Origin: Stenocarpella maydis
Taxonomy: Eukaryota > Ascomycota > Sordariomycetes > Diaporthales > Diaporthaceae
DNA length: 64,000 bases
Assembly (NCBI GenBank): GCA_002270565.1
Contig: NQMI01000149.1
Coordinates: forward strand, 1-64,000
Direction: 5' to 3'
The notes under the pieces were generated by a model. It was not told the origin of the DNA and did not search any database. It worked only from the letters and a program-made list of their open reading frames with translations. Positions 1 through 11,276 of the stretch are shown in pieces (position 1 is the first letter of the stretch; the number at the start of each line of letters is the position of its first letter). Both the position numbers and the translations under genes were made by a program.

Positions 1-1528
1 GGAAGTAAGTTACTATATATATCTTATATATATAATATACTAATAACTCTTTTTAGGGTTAATTAAAGAAGCGCAAACGTGTACAGTCTATACTGTCTTT
101 ATAAGTTCGTTTTTCAATGAATACACGCAGGGTTGCCCAATTACAGGATCTAGAATATAATAATACAGCTAGAGTATCTAGTAAGGATGGATCACAGGAA
201 TCAGGAGTTAAGGACAGCCTTAGAGTATAAGATAAAGATGGATTATATGATCTCACTAATATATAGTAGTGAATGACTCTAGCTATGCAATATTAATATC
301 TATTTCTATATCTAATTCCATATCAAGCTAATCAATATCAACTCCCCTCTTAGATAGCCATATATGAAGATATATAAGGCTACCTGTTGGTAATTTTAAT
401 AGACCAAGCCTTAGCTTTATATTATTATCAATATACTCTTGGAGACAAACCTTTAATATCTCATACTAATGTATAAATGGTGTACTTTGAGTATCAACAG
501 TAAGCCAATTAGGTATTCCTCCAACTGACTATATAATATTATCACAGATTAAGGCTGTTTCTACTGGAAGATAAGCATCCAAGTTAATACTATCTTATTC
601 AATGATATTAAGGAGTTCTTAGAGTATGGATTCTGGTGCAGGGCACCTATAATCCTTAACCTTATCTATATTAGGTAGATAATAGAGAACCCATAGCTTT
701 CCAGGGACAACGTGTAAACAACCGTTTTATTTGCGAATAGGATGAGCATTCCAGAGCCGTATAAACTGGGCAAACTTGTACTGAATTCATAATAAGTATA
801 TATAGAGTAATATAATACAGTATATAAGGTTGTACTTGTCCCATAGTCCTAATTCTTCAAGTTATTCAAAGTATATCTATAATCATTAGTATAATATAAA
901 TATATAATATATATTAGACTTATATATACCAACTAGAACTTAGCACGCCCTTTATATAGGCTTCCCTACTAACATTCAATCTTAACATTATGTATACTTT
1001 TCCTATATAACTAACACTTACGAAAGGTTAGGTCTAATCATATATTATCAGGTAGTACTGCCTAATTAGAGGTTATATTTGTAGTTAATGATGTCTGAAC
1101 AGAATGAATTAGAAGTTGTTAATTACCAAATATTATTGATTAGTAATATTATAGTTGTAAGATTATGCGTGGATGTTGAGGTCTCTGTGCAAGGTCAGAA
1201 TTTCGTGATAAGTAATAATGTATACTAGCAATAAGACCAGTCTCCCTGCCACGGTCTGCATACATTAGTAAAGGGATATACTAATACTATTCGACCATCT
1301 TAATATACTGTGCAAGTATAATCCGGGCTATAGTAGCGGAAATACCATAATAAAACCACATAATGAATCTTAAATATATATTAATCCCAGCATAACACTT
1401 GATTCCATATATAGACAGCTTCATATATCCATTAATAAACTATATAAAGTTAGAGCCAAAGCATATCCAACCACCTCAACGTTTATATACCTTTAAACAA
1501 CAATATTCAAGGCCGTCCAGGTGGAACA
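1..1528 (-). pseudogene. RIP-decayed integrase-like transposon relic
   Basis: AT-rich DNA without any long open frame. Reading the minus strand from about 790 down to 260 gives a recognisable but stop-ridden protein. It has a stretch reading WNAHPIRKQ and then a VVPGKLWVLYYLP-like segment, which recalls the C-terminal part of fungal integrase-core (rve-type) transposon proteins. The stops are TAG/TAA codons where CAG/CAA would be expected, the usual mark of repeat-induced point mutation. The family call rests on my memory of such proteins and is weak; the decayed, repeat-derived nature is clear. An unrelated short frame at 59-256 is not convincing as a gene. Nothing else is recognised in this stretch. 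Confidence 0.35.
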
Positions 1529-2039
1529 TTAGGTAAACATCAGTAAGGATATCCCGGGGGATATCAACCATACGTTATTAAAGGTGTATATATAGCATGT
1601 TTCTTCCAATGCCCACTGCAAGGTTTTCTTCATACTATTTAGCCTCGAAAAACTGCTGTAGATAGCTGTGTGCATATTTGGCTTCTTCTGGATTGCGCCA
1701 TTAGACAATATTAAGTTGTTTTCAAATACATTTAATATCATGCAGTATTACAACCCGATTTTCCTTCATTATCAAGTACTAAAGGATTTATACATCAGAT
1801 AACCCTAATTCAAAGTAGAGTATCGCAATTCGCTACCGTAAATCAGGAGAGTTAATTATTGAGCCCTATGGAAGTTTAATTGAATGCTTCTTTAGATAAG
1901 CATATAATATAGATTTCTATATAGAGACATTAAGAGCTATTTAAGCTTAGAAAGTATAGTAGATATAGGTATTTAATCTTAAATTTTAGTTATAATCCAT
2001 AGATGAGATAAGGTTGATTGATGGTTGTGGCATTATAAA

Positions 2040-2640
2040 TAATGGTATAGGTAGTAGGTGAATGAAAAGAGAGAAGAGTAGAACGAGAGGGAGAAGCAGG
2101 GGAAGGCAGGGTAGTTATGTACAGATCTGTACAGGGGTATTAGTCATATACTTAGTAATAGATAGATTAAAAGCTTTAATAAATAAGACTTAATAAATAT
2201 CTTATCTATAAAAGAATATAATATATAATAAAACTTAAAATAAAATCTTATATAAAATTAAATAAGGGATAATATATCAATCAAATACTTTATAAATAGC
2301 ATAAAAATAAAGGCTTTATAATAATTTAATAATTTCCCTATATAAAAATAATAAAAAGAATATATATATAAATACTTATAATAAATATTTATTATAAGAT
2401 AAATAAAAGAAATAAAAAAAAAAAAAAACTTATAAAAAGATCCCTTAAATAATTAAAAAAAGCTTATAATAGGGTTATAAAGTAATATACATTATAATAG
2501 CAAAATATATAATAACTATAATTAAAATAATTTAATTATTATAATTTACTTTTTAATAAGTTAAATAGTTGATCACTTTGAATTATAAAGGTATCATATA
2601 GTCTAAAAAGTATTATATAAAAGAAGGAGAATAGGAAAAG
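2040..2640. repeat. Very AT-rich spacer, copy A
   Basis: Nearly pure A/T with runs such as TATATAA and an A14-type run around 2407-2430. It corresponds to 5740-6330 of copy B but is more scrambled. It has no coding capacity. It looks like RIP-degraded non-coding sequence expanded by simple-repeat slippage. Confidence 0.6.
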
Positions 2641-2823
2641 ACCCAAGACCCCATACATACCTCTCCAAATACCAATATCAGATCCTATCCATATTGGCCC
2701 CTTATATAAAGACCTATAAACTCCCTAAAACCAACCCTTAGGTATCATGAGAAACACCTTAGAAACACCAAAACCCCTATCCATGCCTGTACAGCGAGGG
2801 TCATGCCTAATCAACACCAATCA

Positions 2824-4264
2824 TTACTCATAATCATCATCCAGGTCCTCCTCACCCCAAGCATCATAGAACGGCTCCCATTTAACGCTACGCAAGCAAC
2901 AGCAGGATAGAACCTGGTTAATCTCCATACCCAAGGCCTCCAGGGACTCATCAGAAGCAAGGTCCATCCAGCCAGCACCAGGGGGGGCTGGTCCACGCTG
3001 GACATGGGCGTAGCAAGGTGTATAGCCCTCTACAGGCTTATAGAAATCCTGAGGACCCGTGATGTAGCCCGCAGCACCCGTAGTGCGGGCGCACAACGCG
3101 GTACGGGTAGGCATAGTCTTAGATAGGCCCTTAAGGGAACAACCAGGCCTAATCTCATTAGCCTAAGCCTTAGCCGGGGACTGAACGGTCTAATCACGCT
3201 TAATATGCTTCCTCTCACGCGTGGAGGGCGGCGGAAGCGGCTGTACACACTTATTAGTAACATCAATAACGGAATTAGTTGCATCAGACTCCTGAGAACC
3301 CTCATCACCACTACTATCATCAATCACCTGCACATCCTGGGTGGAACGTGCCTGGTTGTCTATATATATGTCAGTACATATGTTTAGATCTCCATAGAGG
3401 GCTGTATAGTAATATACTCTTGCAAGTATAGCCCTTAGCAGTTGATTTGGCCTGGCAATTGGTGTATGTGCCTCCAAAGTACTCAGGACTGGAGAGGCAA
3501 ACGGTAAACGGCTAAGCACTCTTGCTGCATATAGTACAACGGGTCTGTACAATAGTGGGCAGCTTCATAAAGAGGTGTGCAGCTATGGCCGAGTACTACT
3601 GCTGGTGAATAGGGTCGAACTTGTAGCAGTTAGCAGCACCAAGATCACCAGTATGGGTCACAAGCAGAAGACGCTGGATTTTCTATAATAAGGTCAGTAC
3701 ATATCTATATAGGTATATATATAGCTATATACATACTATCTCCTCGGTACCACTCTGGATCATACGCTAGACATCCTTAAAGCGCTACTAAAGGATCTTA
3801 TCTAAGTAAAATGAGGTCACCTCCATCTTCATACTATTGATATCAATCTTATATAGCGCTACAGGAAGCAGTTCACCATCGCACTCCCAGTTCTGGACGT
3901 CCCTAGGGTTGGTCTTGCGAATACAGAGGTGCGCATAATAGGCCTCCATCTCCTGGGCCTCCTTTAACTCTGCACGCTCCCAATCAGTCTTCACGTTCTT
4001 CAGATCCATATCATACAAAGGTAACAGGTCGCAATTGGCTTCCTTCTTCACGATAGAGCCCTAATCATTAATAACCTCGTCCTCATGACCCTCAGAGGCC
4101 TAATCATCATTGTCAAACTCATCCTCAGGCTTATTCTCGGTTATAGCGGGCTGCTAAGTGGTAATTACAGCCTGCTCCTTATTCTTGCTGGAGCGGGTCT
4201 TGGGCTTACCGCCCGGACTAGACTTAGCCGAGCCCGAACTAGCCTTAGTACGATTGGCCGCCAT
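2824..4264 (-). pseudogene. Decayed gene of unknown function, copy A
   Basis: The minus-strand reading starts MAANRTK at 4264 and ends DDDYE-stop at 2824, interrupted by in-frame TAG codons and one probable intron near 3670-3765. Recognisable parts are a basic Ser/Pro-rich N-terminus, a segment beginning KKEANCDLLP (3788-4051), a middle part (3190-3552) and a C-terminal part containing GAAGYITGPQDFYKP and VKWEPFYDA (2824-3114). Two TAG stops near the N-terminus are shared with copy B, while two others (after KRD and after SPAKA) occur only here; all fit CAG to TAG changes. I do not recognise the family and assign no function. It is probably a gene carried by, or caught in, a repeated element. 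Confidence 0.6.
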
Positions 4265-4823
4265 TATTGATCATTATACCAGACTATATGTAACTATTCG
4301 GAACTAAATGGCGCTATATAGGGCTATAAAGATCTATAGAGATATTAGTAAGCTAAGATGGCTAAGCACCCCTATAGAGATGTTATCGCAGCTATATGAA
4401 AATAGCACAACTTTCTAGGTGCTAAAACCGCCAAACTAGCGCCGATTTCAACAAAAAAAGTTGGTACCCATATATACTAATGTAAAATGGATTAAATAGG
4501 GGTAGTGATATAAGCTGAATAGGACTGTATGGGGGTATTTTAAACGTACTATTTTGGTTGTTTGTGGAGAAAAGGAAGGCAGGAATTGGGTGGGTGGCTG
4601 CAGCTATTTGACTCTAGCGGTGGGTGGGGCGCGCTAGTATTTCTAGTGCTCTCATTGGCTAGTTTCTCCACAGGCTTGCTAATGACTATACAGGGGATTT
4701 CGATTGCATATACCTTTAGACGACCTTAGGGGTCTGATCAGGTGGGTGTGGTTCTAAGGGTTTTTGGGGTTTTTGGAAAGTTGCCCCTGTCGCGCACCAT
4801 AACCCCAAATCTGCCTAGATCTG

Positions 4824-4854
4824 CCTGAATCACCCAGATTTAAGGTGATTCAGG
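4824..4854. other. Perfect 11-bp hairpin, copy A
   Basis: CCTGAATCACC at 4824-4834 is followed after nine bases by its exact reverse complement GGTGATTCAGG at 4844-4854. The same hairpin is present in copy B at 8527-8557. It lies in the part of the duplication that has not diverged, about 250 bases beyond the 3' end of the 5S gene. No protein-coding role is visible. Confidence 0.5.
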
Positions 4855-4989
4855 CCATTGAGGGGAGAGTTGCAGTGTAGCTGCAGCCTTCGAAGAGATC
4901 TAGGTATGGGTGCCTGGGGCCAACCACTATTCCCACACTGGCAGTCTTTTAAGTCTTGAGCCAAGTCCTACGACCAGTCAGAAGGGCTC

Positions 4990-5085
4990 GTCGTAGCACC
5001 GGGTATCCGCTGGTCATGAGACTCATGACCGACCCAACCACCTACTAATCCAGTATTTACCGGCTTCTTCATAGGAGGGTGGGTC
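4990..5085 (-). pseudogene. 5S rRNA-derived 3' fragment, copy A
   Basis: Directly downstream (minus strand) of the full 5S gene and its T-runs lies a second, diverged 5S-like sequence. It aligns from about the internal A-box (AAGCC) through TGGATTAGTAG, a TTGGGTCGG block and CCAGCGGATACCCGGTGCT. It lacks the 5' third of 5S. The terminal hairpin of the C-box region has been replaced by a longer near-perfect palindrome (around 5013-5033). It cannot fold as a full 5S and is best called a pseudogene or a 5S-derived repeat piece. Confidence 0.7.
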
Positions 5086-5097
5086 CAAAAAGCAAAA

Positions 5098-5216
5098 ACA
5101 TACAGCACCGGGTATTCGCTGGTCGTCACCGACCCAACTACTAATCCAGCAATCAGAGGCTTGACTATGGGAGAGCGGACGGGATCCCGTATTTTCCTGT
5201 GTCTGTGGCCGTATGT
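5098..5216 (-). rRNA. 5S rRNA gene, copy A
   Basis: The minus strand gives a 119-nt sequence starting ACATACGGCC and ending GCTGTATGT. The ends pair as a nine-base helix I with one G-U pair. Inside are the expected CCCGTCCGCTC block, the A-box AGTCAAGCC near nucleotide 51, the ATTAGTAGTTGGGT block, a GGTCG/CGACC stem closing a GTGA loop, and CCAGCGAATACC. These match filamentous-fungal 5S rRNA closely in both order and spacing. T-runs follow immediately (TTTTTGCTTTTTGG), as expected for RNA polymerase III termination. Dispersed single 5S genes are normal in many ascomycetes. It could be a variant or inactive copy, since it sits in RIP-damaged DNA and has an identical twin at 8801-8919. Confidence 0.85.
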
Positions 5217-5263
5217 GCTCAACTATGCTTATTCCTTACTTATAATCAAGCTTCTGTAGAATT

Positions 5264-5264
5264 N
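5264..5264. other. Ambiguous base (N) at the duplication junction
   Basis: The only N noticed in the window lies exactly where copy A ends and copy B begins. It may mark an assembler join. The many transitions between the copies argue that two real copies exist, but the exact tandem arrangement should be treated with caution. Confidence 0.9.
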
Positions 5265-5859
5265 TAGTATGTTTCTTCTAATACCTACTGTAAGGTTTTC
5301 TTTATACTATTTAGCCTTGAAAAACTGCTATAGATAGCTATATATATATTCGGCTTCTTCTGGATTGCGCCATCAGATAATGTTGAGTTATTTTTAAATA
5401 CATTCAATACCATATAGTGTTACAATCTGATTTTCCTTTATTATTAAGTACTAAAGGATTTATACATCAGATAACCCTAATTCGAAGTAGAGTATTACAA
5501 TTTGCTGTTGTAAATTAGGAGAGTTGATTGTTAAGCCCTGTGGAAGTTTAATTAAATGCTTCTTTAGATAAGCATATAATGTAGATTTCTATATAGAGAC
5601 ATTATAGAGCTGTTTAAGCTTAGAAAGTATAGTAGATATAGGTATTTGATTTTGAATTTTAGTTATAATCCATGGATAATATGGATCAAGGTTGATTGAT
5701 GGTCGTAGCATTATGAATAATGGTGTAGGTAGTAGGTGAATGAAAAGAGAGAAGAATAGAACGAGAGGGAGAAGCAGGGGAAGGCGGGGTAGTTATATAT
5801 AGATCTGTATAGGGGTGATTAGTCATATACTTAGTAATAGATAGATTAAAAGCTTTAAT

Positions 5860-6170
5860 AAATAAGACTTAATAAATATCTTATCTATAAAAGAATATAA
5901 TATATAATAAATACTTTATAAATAAAATCTCTTATATAAAGATTAAATAAAGGAGAATAATATATAATAAATACTTTATAAATAAAAGAAATAAGCTTAT
6001 TAAATACCTTATAAATAAAATTTCTTATATAAAAATTAAATAAAAGAGAATAATATATAATAAATACTTTATAAATAAAATATCTTATATAAAGATTAAA
6101 TAAAAGAAATAAGCTTATTAAATACCTTATAAATAAGATCTATTAAATACCTTTAAAATAAAGCTTATTA
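5860..6170. repeat. AT-rich imperfect tandem repeats
   Basis: The motif AATATATAATAAATACTTTATAAATAAA and close variants recur about five times, alternating with CTTATATAAAGATTAAATAAA. It is a local slippage-type repeat inside copy B, with a more degraded counterpart in copy A. No coding capacity. Confidence 0.65.
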
Positions 6171-6526
6171 TAGGTTTATAAAGTAGTATACATTATATAT
6201 ATTATAAATATATAATATATAATACTTTATTTATTATTATTCACAATATATACAGTTGTAAATAGTTGATTACCTTTGAATGCCATTGTAGGTATCTAAT
6301 GGTCTAAGAGTATTGTATGAAGAAGTAGAATAGGGCCCTTACCGACCCCATACATACCTCTCCAAACGTGTCCAACCCTGTTAGATCCTATCCATGTTGG
6401 CCCCTTATGTAAAGACCTATAAACTCCCTAAAACCAACCCTTGGGTATTGTGGGAAACGCCTTAGAAACACCAAAACCCCTATCTATGCCTGTACGGCGA
6501 GGGTCATGCCTAATCAACACTAATCA

Positions 6527-7967
6527 TTACTCATAGTCATCATCCAGGTCCTCCTCACCCCGAGCATCATAGAACGGCTCCCATTTAACGCTACGCGAGC
6601 GATGGCGGGATAGAACCTGGTTGATCTCTATACCCAAGGCCTCCAGGGACTCATCAGAGGCGAGGTCCATCCAGCCAGCACCGGGGGGGGCTGGTCCATG
6701 CTGGATATAAGCGTAGCGAGGTATATAGCCCTCTACAGGCTTATAGAAATCCTGAGGACCCGTGATGTAGCCCGCAGCACCCGTGGTGCGGGCGCGCGAC
6801 GCGGTGCGGGTAGGCGTAGTCTTGGACAGGCCCTTAAGGGAACGACCAGGCCTGATTTTATTGGCCTGAGCCTTGGCTGGGGACTGAACGGTCTGATCAC
6901 GCTTAATATGCTTCCTCTTATGCATGGAGGGCGGCGGAAGCAGCTATATACGCTTGTTAGTAATATTGATAACAGAATTAGTTGCATCAGACTCCTGAGA
7001 ACCCTCATTACTACTGCTGTTGTCAATCACCTGCACGTCCTGGGTGGAACGTGCCTGGTTGTCTATATATATGTTAGTATATATGTTTAGATCTCTATAG
7101 AGGGCTGTATAGTGACGTACTCTTGCAAGTATAGCCCTTGGCAGTTGATTTGGCCTGGCAATTGGTGCATGCGTCTCCAAAGTACTCAGGACTGGAGAGG
7201 CAAATGGTGAACGGCTGAGCACCCTTGCTGTATATAGTATAATGGGTCTGTATAGTGGTGGGCGGCTTCATAAAGAGGTGTGCAGCTATGGCCGAGTACT
7301 GCTGCTGGCGAACAGGGTTGAACTCGTAGCAGTTGGCAGCACCAAGATCGCTAGTATGGGTTACAAGCAGAAGACACTGGATTTTCTGTAATAAGGTTAG
7401 TATATGTCTGTACAGGTATATATATAGCTATATATATACTATCTCCTTAGTACCACTCTGGATCATACGCTAGACATTCTTGAAGCGCTGCTGAAGGATC
7501 TTGTCCAAGTAGAATGAGGTTACCTCTATCTTCGTACTATTGATATCAATCTTATATGGCGCTACAGGAAGCAGTTCACTATTGTACTCCCAGTTCTGGA
7601 TGTCCCTGGGGTTGGTCTTGTGAATACGGAGGTGCGCATAGTAGGCCTCCATCTCCTGGGCCTCCTTTAACTCTGCATGCTCCCGATCAGTCTTCGCATT
7701 CTTCAGATCCATATTGTATAAAGGTGATAGATCGCGATTGGCTTCCTTCTTCACGATAGAGCCCTAATTATTAATAACCTCATCCTCATGACCCTCAGAA
7801 GCCTAATTATCGTTGTCAAACTCGTCCTCAGGCTTGTTCTCAGTTGTAGCAGGCTGCTGAGTGGTGATTGCGGCCTGCTCCTTATTCTTGCTGGAGCGGG
7901 TCTTGGGCTTACCGCCCGGACTGGACTTGGCCGAGCCCGGACTGGCCTTGGTACGATTGGCCGCCAT
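6527..7967 (-). pseudogene. Decayed gene of unknown function, copy B
   Basis: Better-preserved twin of the gene at 2824-4264. The minus strand starts MAANRTK at 7967. Two in-frame TAG codons follow (after DND N and after VINN), both also present in copy A. Then come KKEANRDLSPLYN (7470-7754), a probable intron (donor GTACTAAG and acceptor TTACAG, about 7396-7455), and a long C-terminal part to 6527 that is open over 132 codons, including GAAGYITGPQDFYKP and an acidic tail ending DDDYE. Because shared stops precede copy-specific ones, the gene was probably already dead before it was duplicated. The family is not recognised. Confidence 0.6.
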
Positions 7968-8692
7968 TGTTGATCGTTGTACCGGACTGTACGTGACTAT
8001 TCGGAACTGAATAGCGCTATACAGGGCTGTAGAGATCTATAGAGATATTAGTAAGCTAAGATGGCTGAGCACCCCTGTAGAGATGTTATCGCAGCTGTAT
8101 GAAAATGGCACAACTTTCTAGGCGCTAAAACCGCCAAACTAGCGCCGATTTCAACAAAAAAAGTTAGTACCCATATATACTAATGTAAAATGGATTGAAT
8201 AGGGGTAGTAATATAGGCTGAATAGGTCTATATGGGGGTATTTTAGACGTACCGTTTTGGTTGTTTGTAGAGGAAAGGAAGGCAGGAATTGGGTGGGTGG
8301 CTGCAGCTGTTTGACTCTAGCGGTGGGTGGGGCGCGCTAGTGTTTCTAGTGCTCTCATTGGCTAGTTTCTCCACAGGCTTGCTAATGACTATACAGGGGA
8401 TTTCGATTGCACATACCTTTAGACGACCTTAGGGGTCTGATCAGGTGGGTGTGGTTCTAAGGGTTTTTGGGGTTTTTGGAAAGTTGCCCCTGTCGCGCAC
8501 CATAACCCCAAATCTGCCTAGATCTGCCTGAATCACCCAGATTTAAGGTGATTCAGGCCATTGAGGGGAGAGTTGCAGTGTAGCTGCAGCCTTCGAAGAG
8601 ATCTAGGTATGGGTGCCTGGGGCCAACCACTATTCCCACACTGGCAGTCTTTTAAGTCTTGAGCCAAGTCCTACGACCAGTCAGAAGGGCTC

Positions 8693-8788
8693 GTCGTAGC
8701 ACCGGGTATCCGCTGGTCATGAGACTCATGACCGACCCAACCACCTACTAATCCAGTATTTACCGGCTTCTTCATAGGAGGGTGGGTC
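8693..8788 (-). pseudogene. 5S rRNA-derived 3' fragment, copy B
   Basis: Identical by eye to the fragment at 4990-5085. It is a 5' truncated, diverged 5S-like sequence lying just downstream of a full 5S gene, with an enlarged palindrome in place of the normal short stem. Confidence 0.7.
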
Positions 8789-8800
8789 CAAAAAGCAAAA

Positions 8801-8919
8801 ACATACAGCACCGGGTATTCGCTGGTCGTCACCGACCCAACTACTAATCCAGCAATCAGAGGCTTGACTATGGGAGAGCGGACGGGATCCCGTATTTTCC
8901 TGTGTCTGTGGCCGTATGT
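8801..8919 (-). rRNA. 5S rRNA gene, copy B
   Basis: Appears identical to the 119-nt 5S gene at 5098-5216, with the same nine-base helix I, internal control region and downstream T-runs. It lies at an offset of exactly 3,703 bases. Either copy, both or neither could be transcribed; the sequence shows nothing that would disable one relative to the other. Confidence 0.85.
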
Positions 8920-8967
8920 GCTCAACTATGCTTATTCCTTACTTATAATCAAGCTTCTGTAGAATTT

Positions 8968-9584
8968 GAGTATAGTTGCGGCGAACTCGAATGCGTGCAT
9001 ACAGGCCAGGGATCCAGACGAGGGCAAGCTCAAGGGGCGAAGTATCTAATAGTAGACATGGAACATCGGGGCATATGAGCGCAAATTCGGCACGATCATG
9101 ACTATATGGAGAATATCTGTTTATATTTCATTATTTATTTAATTATTAAATAATTTTTTCGGGTTGATTGAATTCTATATTATCTTTGTAGAATAACAGT
9201 AGAACTTGATTTCAACTTTATGCATAAAGCTTTATAAAGATATTAAATTAAGGAGAAGGGCTTATATAGTAGTACTGCTGCAGAGGGGCAGGTCGCAAGG
9301 GATGTGTTCCAGCAGTTATGATGTCATTTTTGTGTCTCCATAAAATTAGTCATCATGTCAGCTCAAACGACCAACCAGAACTGACTAGCTAAGCACGGAC
9401 ATCTGGAGCTGCCACGCCAACCAATTTTTTGTTTTGTTTTGGTGTGCAGATGCACTCAACAACGTGCCTTTATGCATGACTAACGACGACGAAAACAACA
9501 ACAAGACTGGTTTAGGGAACTGGAAGATTAATTTACAGGCCCGAATGGAAGCCCCCCTCAGCTCCCACCGACCATCGTCTGCTC
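8968..9584. other. Non-coding spacer
   Basis: Beyond the duplication the base composition returns toward normal, with an AT-rich patch at 9110-9260. The last 200 bases are the presumed promoter and 5' leader of the nuclease-like gene at 9585. No recognisable gene or repeat is seen. Confidence 0.5.
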
Positions 9585-11276
9585 TTGCTTGCAATGACAC
9601 CAGGCCACGACGATGACAACATTCTAGCCTGGCTGCGTACGATCCGAGTGGCCTCGCCAGCTTCACCCATCGTCGAAACGGCGGGGCCGGACGGGGCTCC
9701 GTGCAGCAAGAAACGGAAGGCTGCACACCCGCCATCGCCGCCATCGTCATCGTCCTCGAGGAGGCTCATCGCTGCCCGGTTGCAGCCCGTGGCCATGTCA
9801 TCGGAGACGCCGACACGGACGGGAACCAAGCGGCCGCGCAATGTTGCTTCACCACAAGACGACGACGATGGTCTGGAAGATACCACGCCAACACCAAGAC
9901 CGCTAATGGGGTTTGCACAGAGGTCCGAGACGCCGTCCATGCCCCCAAGCGATACGCGGTCCGAGAGCACAACGACATCGGCCCAGTCAGGCACTTCGTC
10001 GCCGACGAAAGCGCTGTCCAGCCTCGAGCTTGGGGCCTGGAGCGTGGAGACCAGCGTCCTTCACCCGCGTGCGCACGGCATGCCCTCGGGTCTCAAGACC
10101 ATGCTCCAGGACATGGACACCATCGTCCGCTGCGCCGCCTTCGTCCCTGTATACCTCAAGGTACATGTGTGCCCTGAACCATAGCCCACCATCCTAGCAC
10201 AGGCCGATCTATGCCGCTAATACTGCCTGGACTACAACAGCATGCTCTCTCGCAGCTCGAAAAGGACGACCCCTACTACGAGGCACCGGCCGATCACATG
10301 TACGAAGACGACGACGCCGTTGTGCCAGACCCGGCTCGTGGCTGCCACACCCCCGAGGCCTTCGTCCACCACCTGCGCTCCATCGTTGAGCTCAGTGGCG
10401 AATGCCAGGACTCGTTCCAGGTCGAGAGCGGGTGGAACCTCCTGGTTCACACTCCCGTGCTCGCCGCCGGGCTGTATCTTGGGCCCCTGAGAAGAGATCC
10501 TGTCTGCCTGGTTCCCTGGTATGTATGTCCCTTTCACAAGATATCCCGGCTCCAATATAGCTACCCAGCCAGCCATGCGTTGACGCGTGTTAACACCCCC
10601 CCCCCAGCACTCATGCAAAGGTTATGAGATACTACCTCCCCACGGCGGGTGCTGCAAAGATGGTCGATTACACCATCAGCATCGACCCCAGCTTCGACCC
10701 GGACCCCCGAGTCATGCCAGCCCTCGACAGCCTGCGCCAGAAACTACCATCTCGCACTGTCAACCACACCGACTACGATGCCCTCCGCAAACGTCCGCTC
10801 GCCGTTAGCATCGAGACAAAACGGCGGGGAGAATCGCAATCCAAGTCGGAGCTACAGACGGGTATCTGGCACGCTGCTCAGTGGCGGTTCCTGGCCTCGC
10901 AGGTCGGCGACCGACTCCACACCTTGGACTTCATCCCAGGGCTGATCGTCATGGGCGACGTCTGGAAGTTTGTTGCCAGTTCGCACAAGGACGGAAAGAC
11001 GGTAAGAGCCCCTCGCCATTAATCTGGCAGAATGGACCGGCCCGCCGGCTCTGTATTGACACGACTAACCAGACTTCCTGTTATTAGACCTTGTACTTGG
11101 ACCGAACGATCGGAAGCACCACAACCGAACAAGGCACATTGCAAATATTGGCCGCGATTCGACGGCTACGGCGATGGACCGAAGCCGAGTATTGGCCCTG
11201 GTATAAGAGAGAGGTGCTACGTCTTGCTGAAGACGGTGGTGATTCGGCGCAGCCCATCTGCATCGGAACCACATGA
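9585..11276 (+). CDS. PD-(D/E)XK nuclease-like fungal protein
   Basis: Four exons, 9585-10160, 10256-10518, 10608-11001 and 11088-11276, join in phase to 473 residues. All three introns have GT-AG ends and are 86-95 bases long. The N-terminal third is Ser/Pro-rich and disordered-looking with a basic KKRK-type patch. The C-terminal half carries the fungal PD-(D/E)XK signature: KMVDYTISID, then PLAVSIETKR near residues 340-350 (the E-x-K of the core), GIWHAAQW, FIPGLIVMGD and a C-terminal LQILAAIRRLRRW helix. Such proteins are common in plant-associated and soil fungi, often near repeats; their substrate is not known to me. A second in-frame ATG at 9594 could be the true start. The reading frame is undamaged despite the neighbouring RIP zone. 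Confidence 0.8.

Larger units (their letters stand above)
1590..5263. repeat. Tandem 3.7-kb duplication, copy A
   Basis: This segment aligns end to end with 5265-8967 at an offset of about 3,703 bases. It contains an AT-rich 5' part, a decayed unknown gene (2824-4264, minus strand) and a 5S rRNA gene plus 5S fragment at its right end. In the gene part the two copies differ almost only by transitions (A where copy B has G, T where B has C), with copy A carrying more of the A/T states. From about 4710 to 5263 the copies look identical. This pattern fits repeat-induced point mutation acting on the duplicate, with the terminal 550 bases spared or recently homogenised. Confidence 0.85.
5265..8967. 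repeat. Tandem 3.7-kb duplication, copy B
   Basis: Second copy of the unit at 1590-5263, in the same orientation. It begins with TAGTATGTTTCTTCTAAT, matching the sequence at about 1594, and ends with the block leading to CTTCTGTAGAATT. It retains more G and C than copy A in its gene part, so it is the less RIP-damaged copy. It carries a decayed unknown gene (6527-7967), a 5S gene (8801-8919) and a 5S fragment (8693-8788). Confidence 0.85.

Noticed and set aside
4968..5222. 84-codon open frame on the minus strand, repeated at 8671-8925
   Set aside because: It lies across the 5S rRNA gene and 5S fragment; the conservation is explained by the RNA gene, not by a protein.
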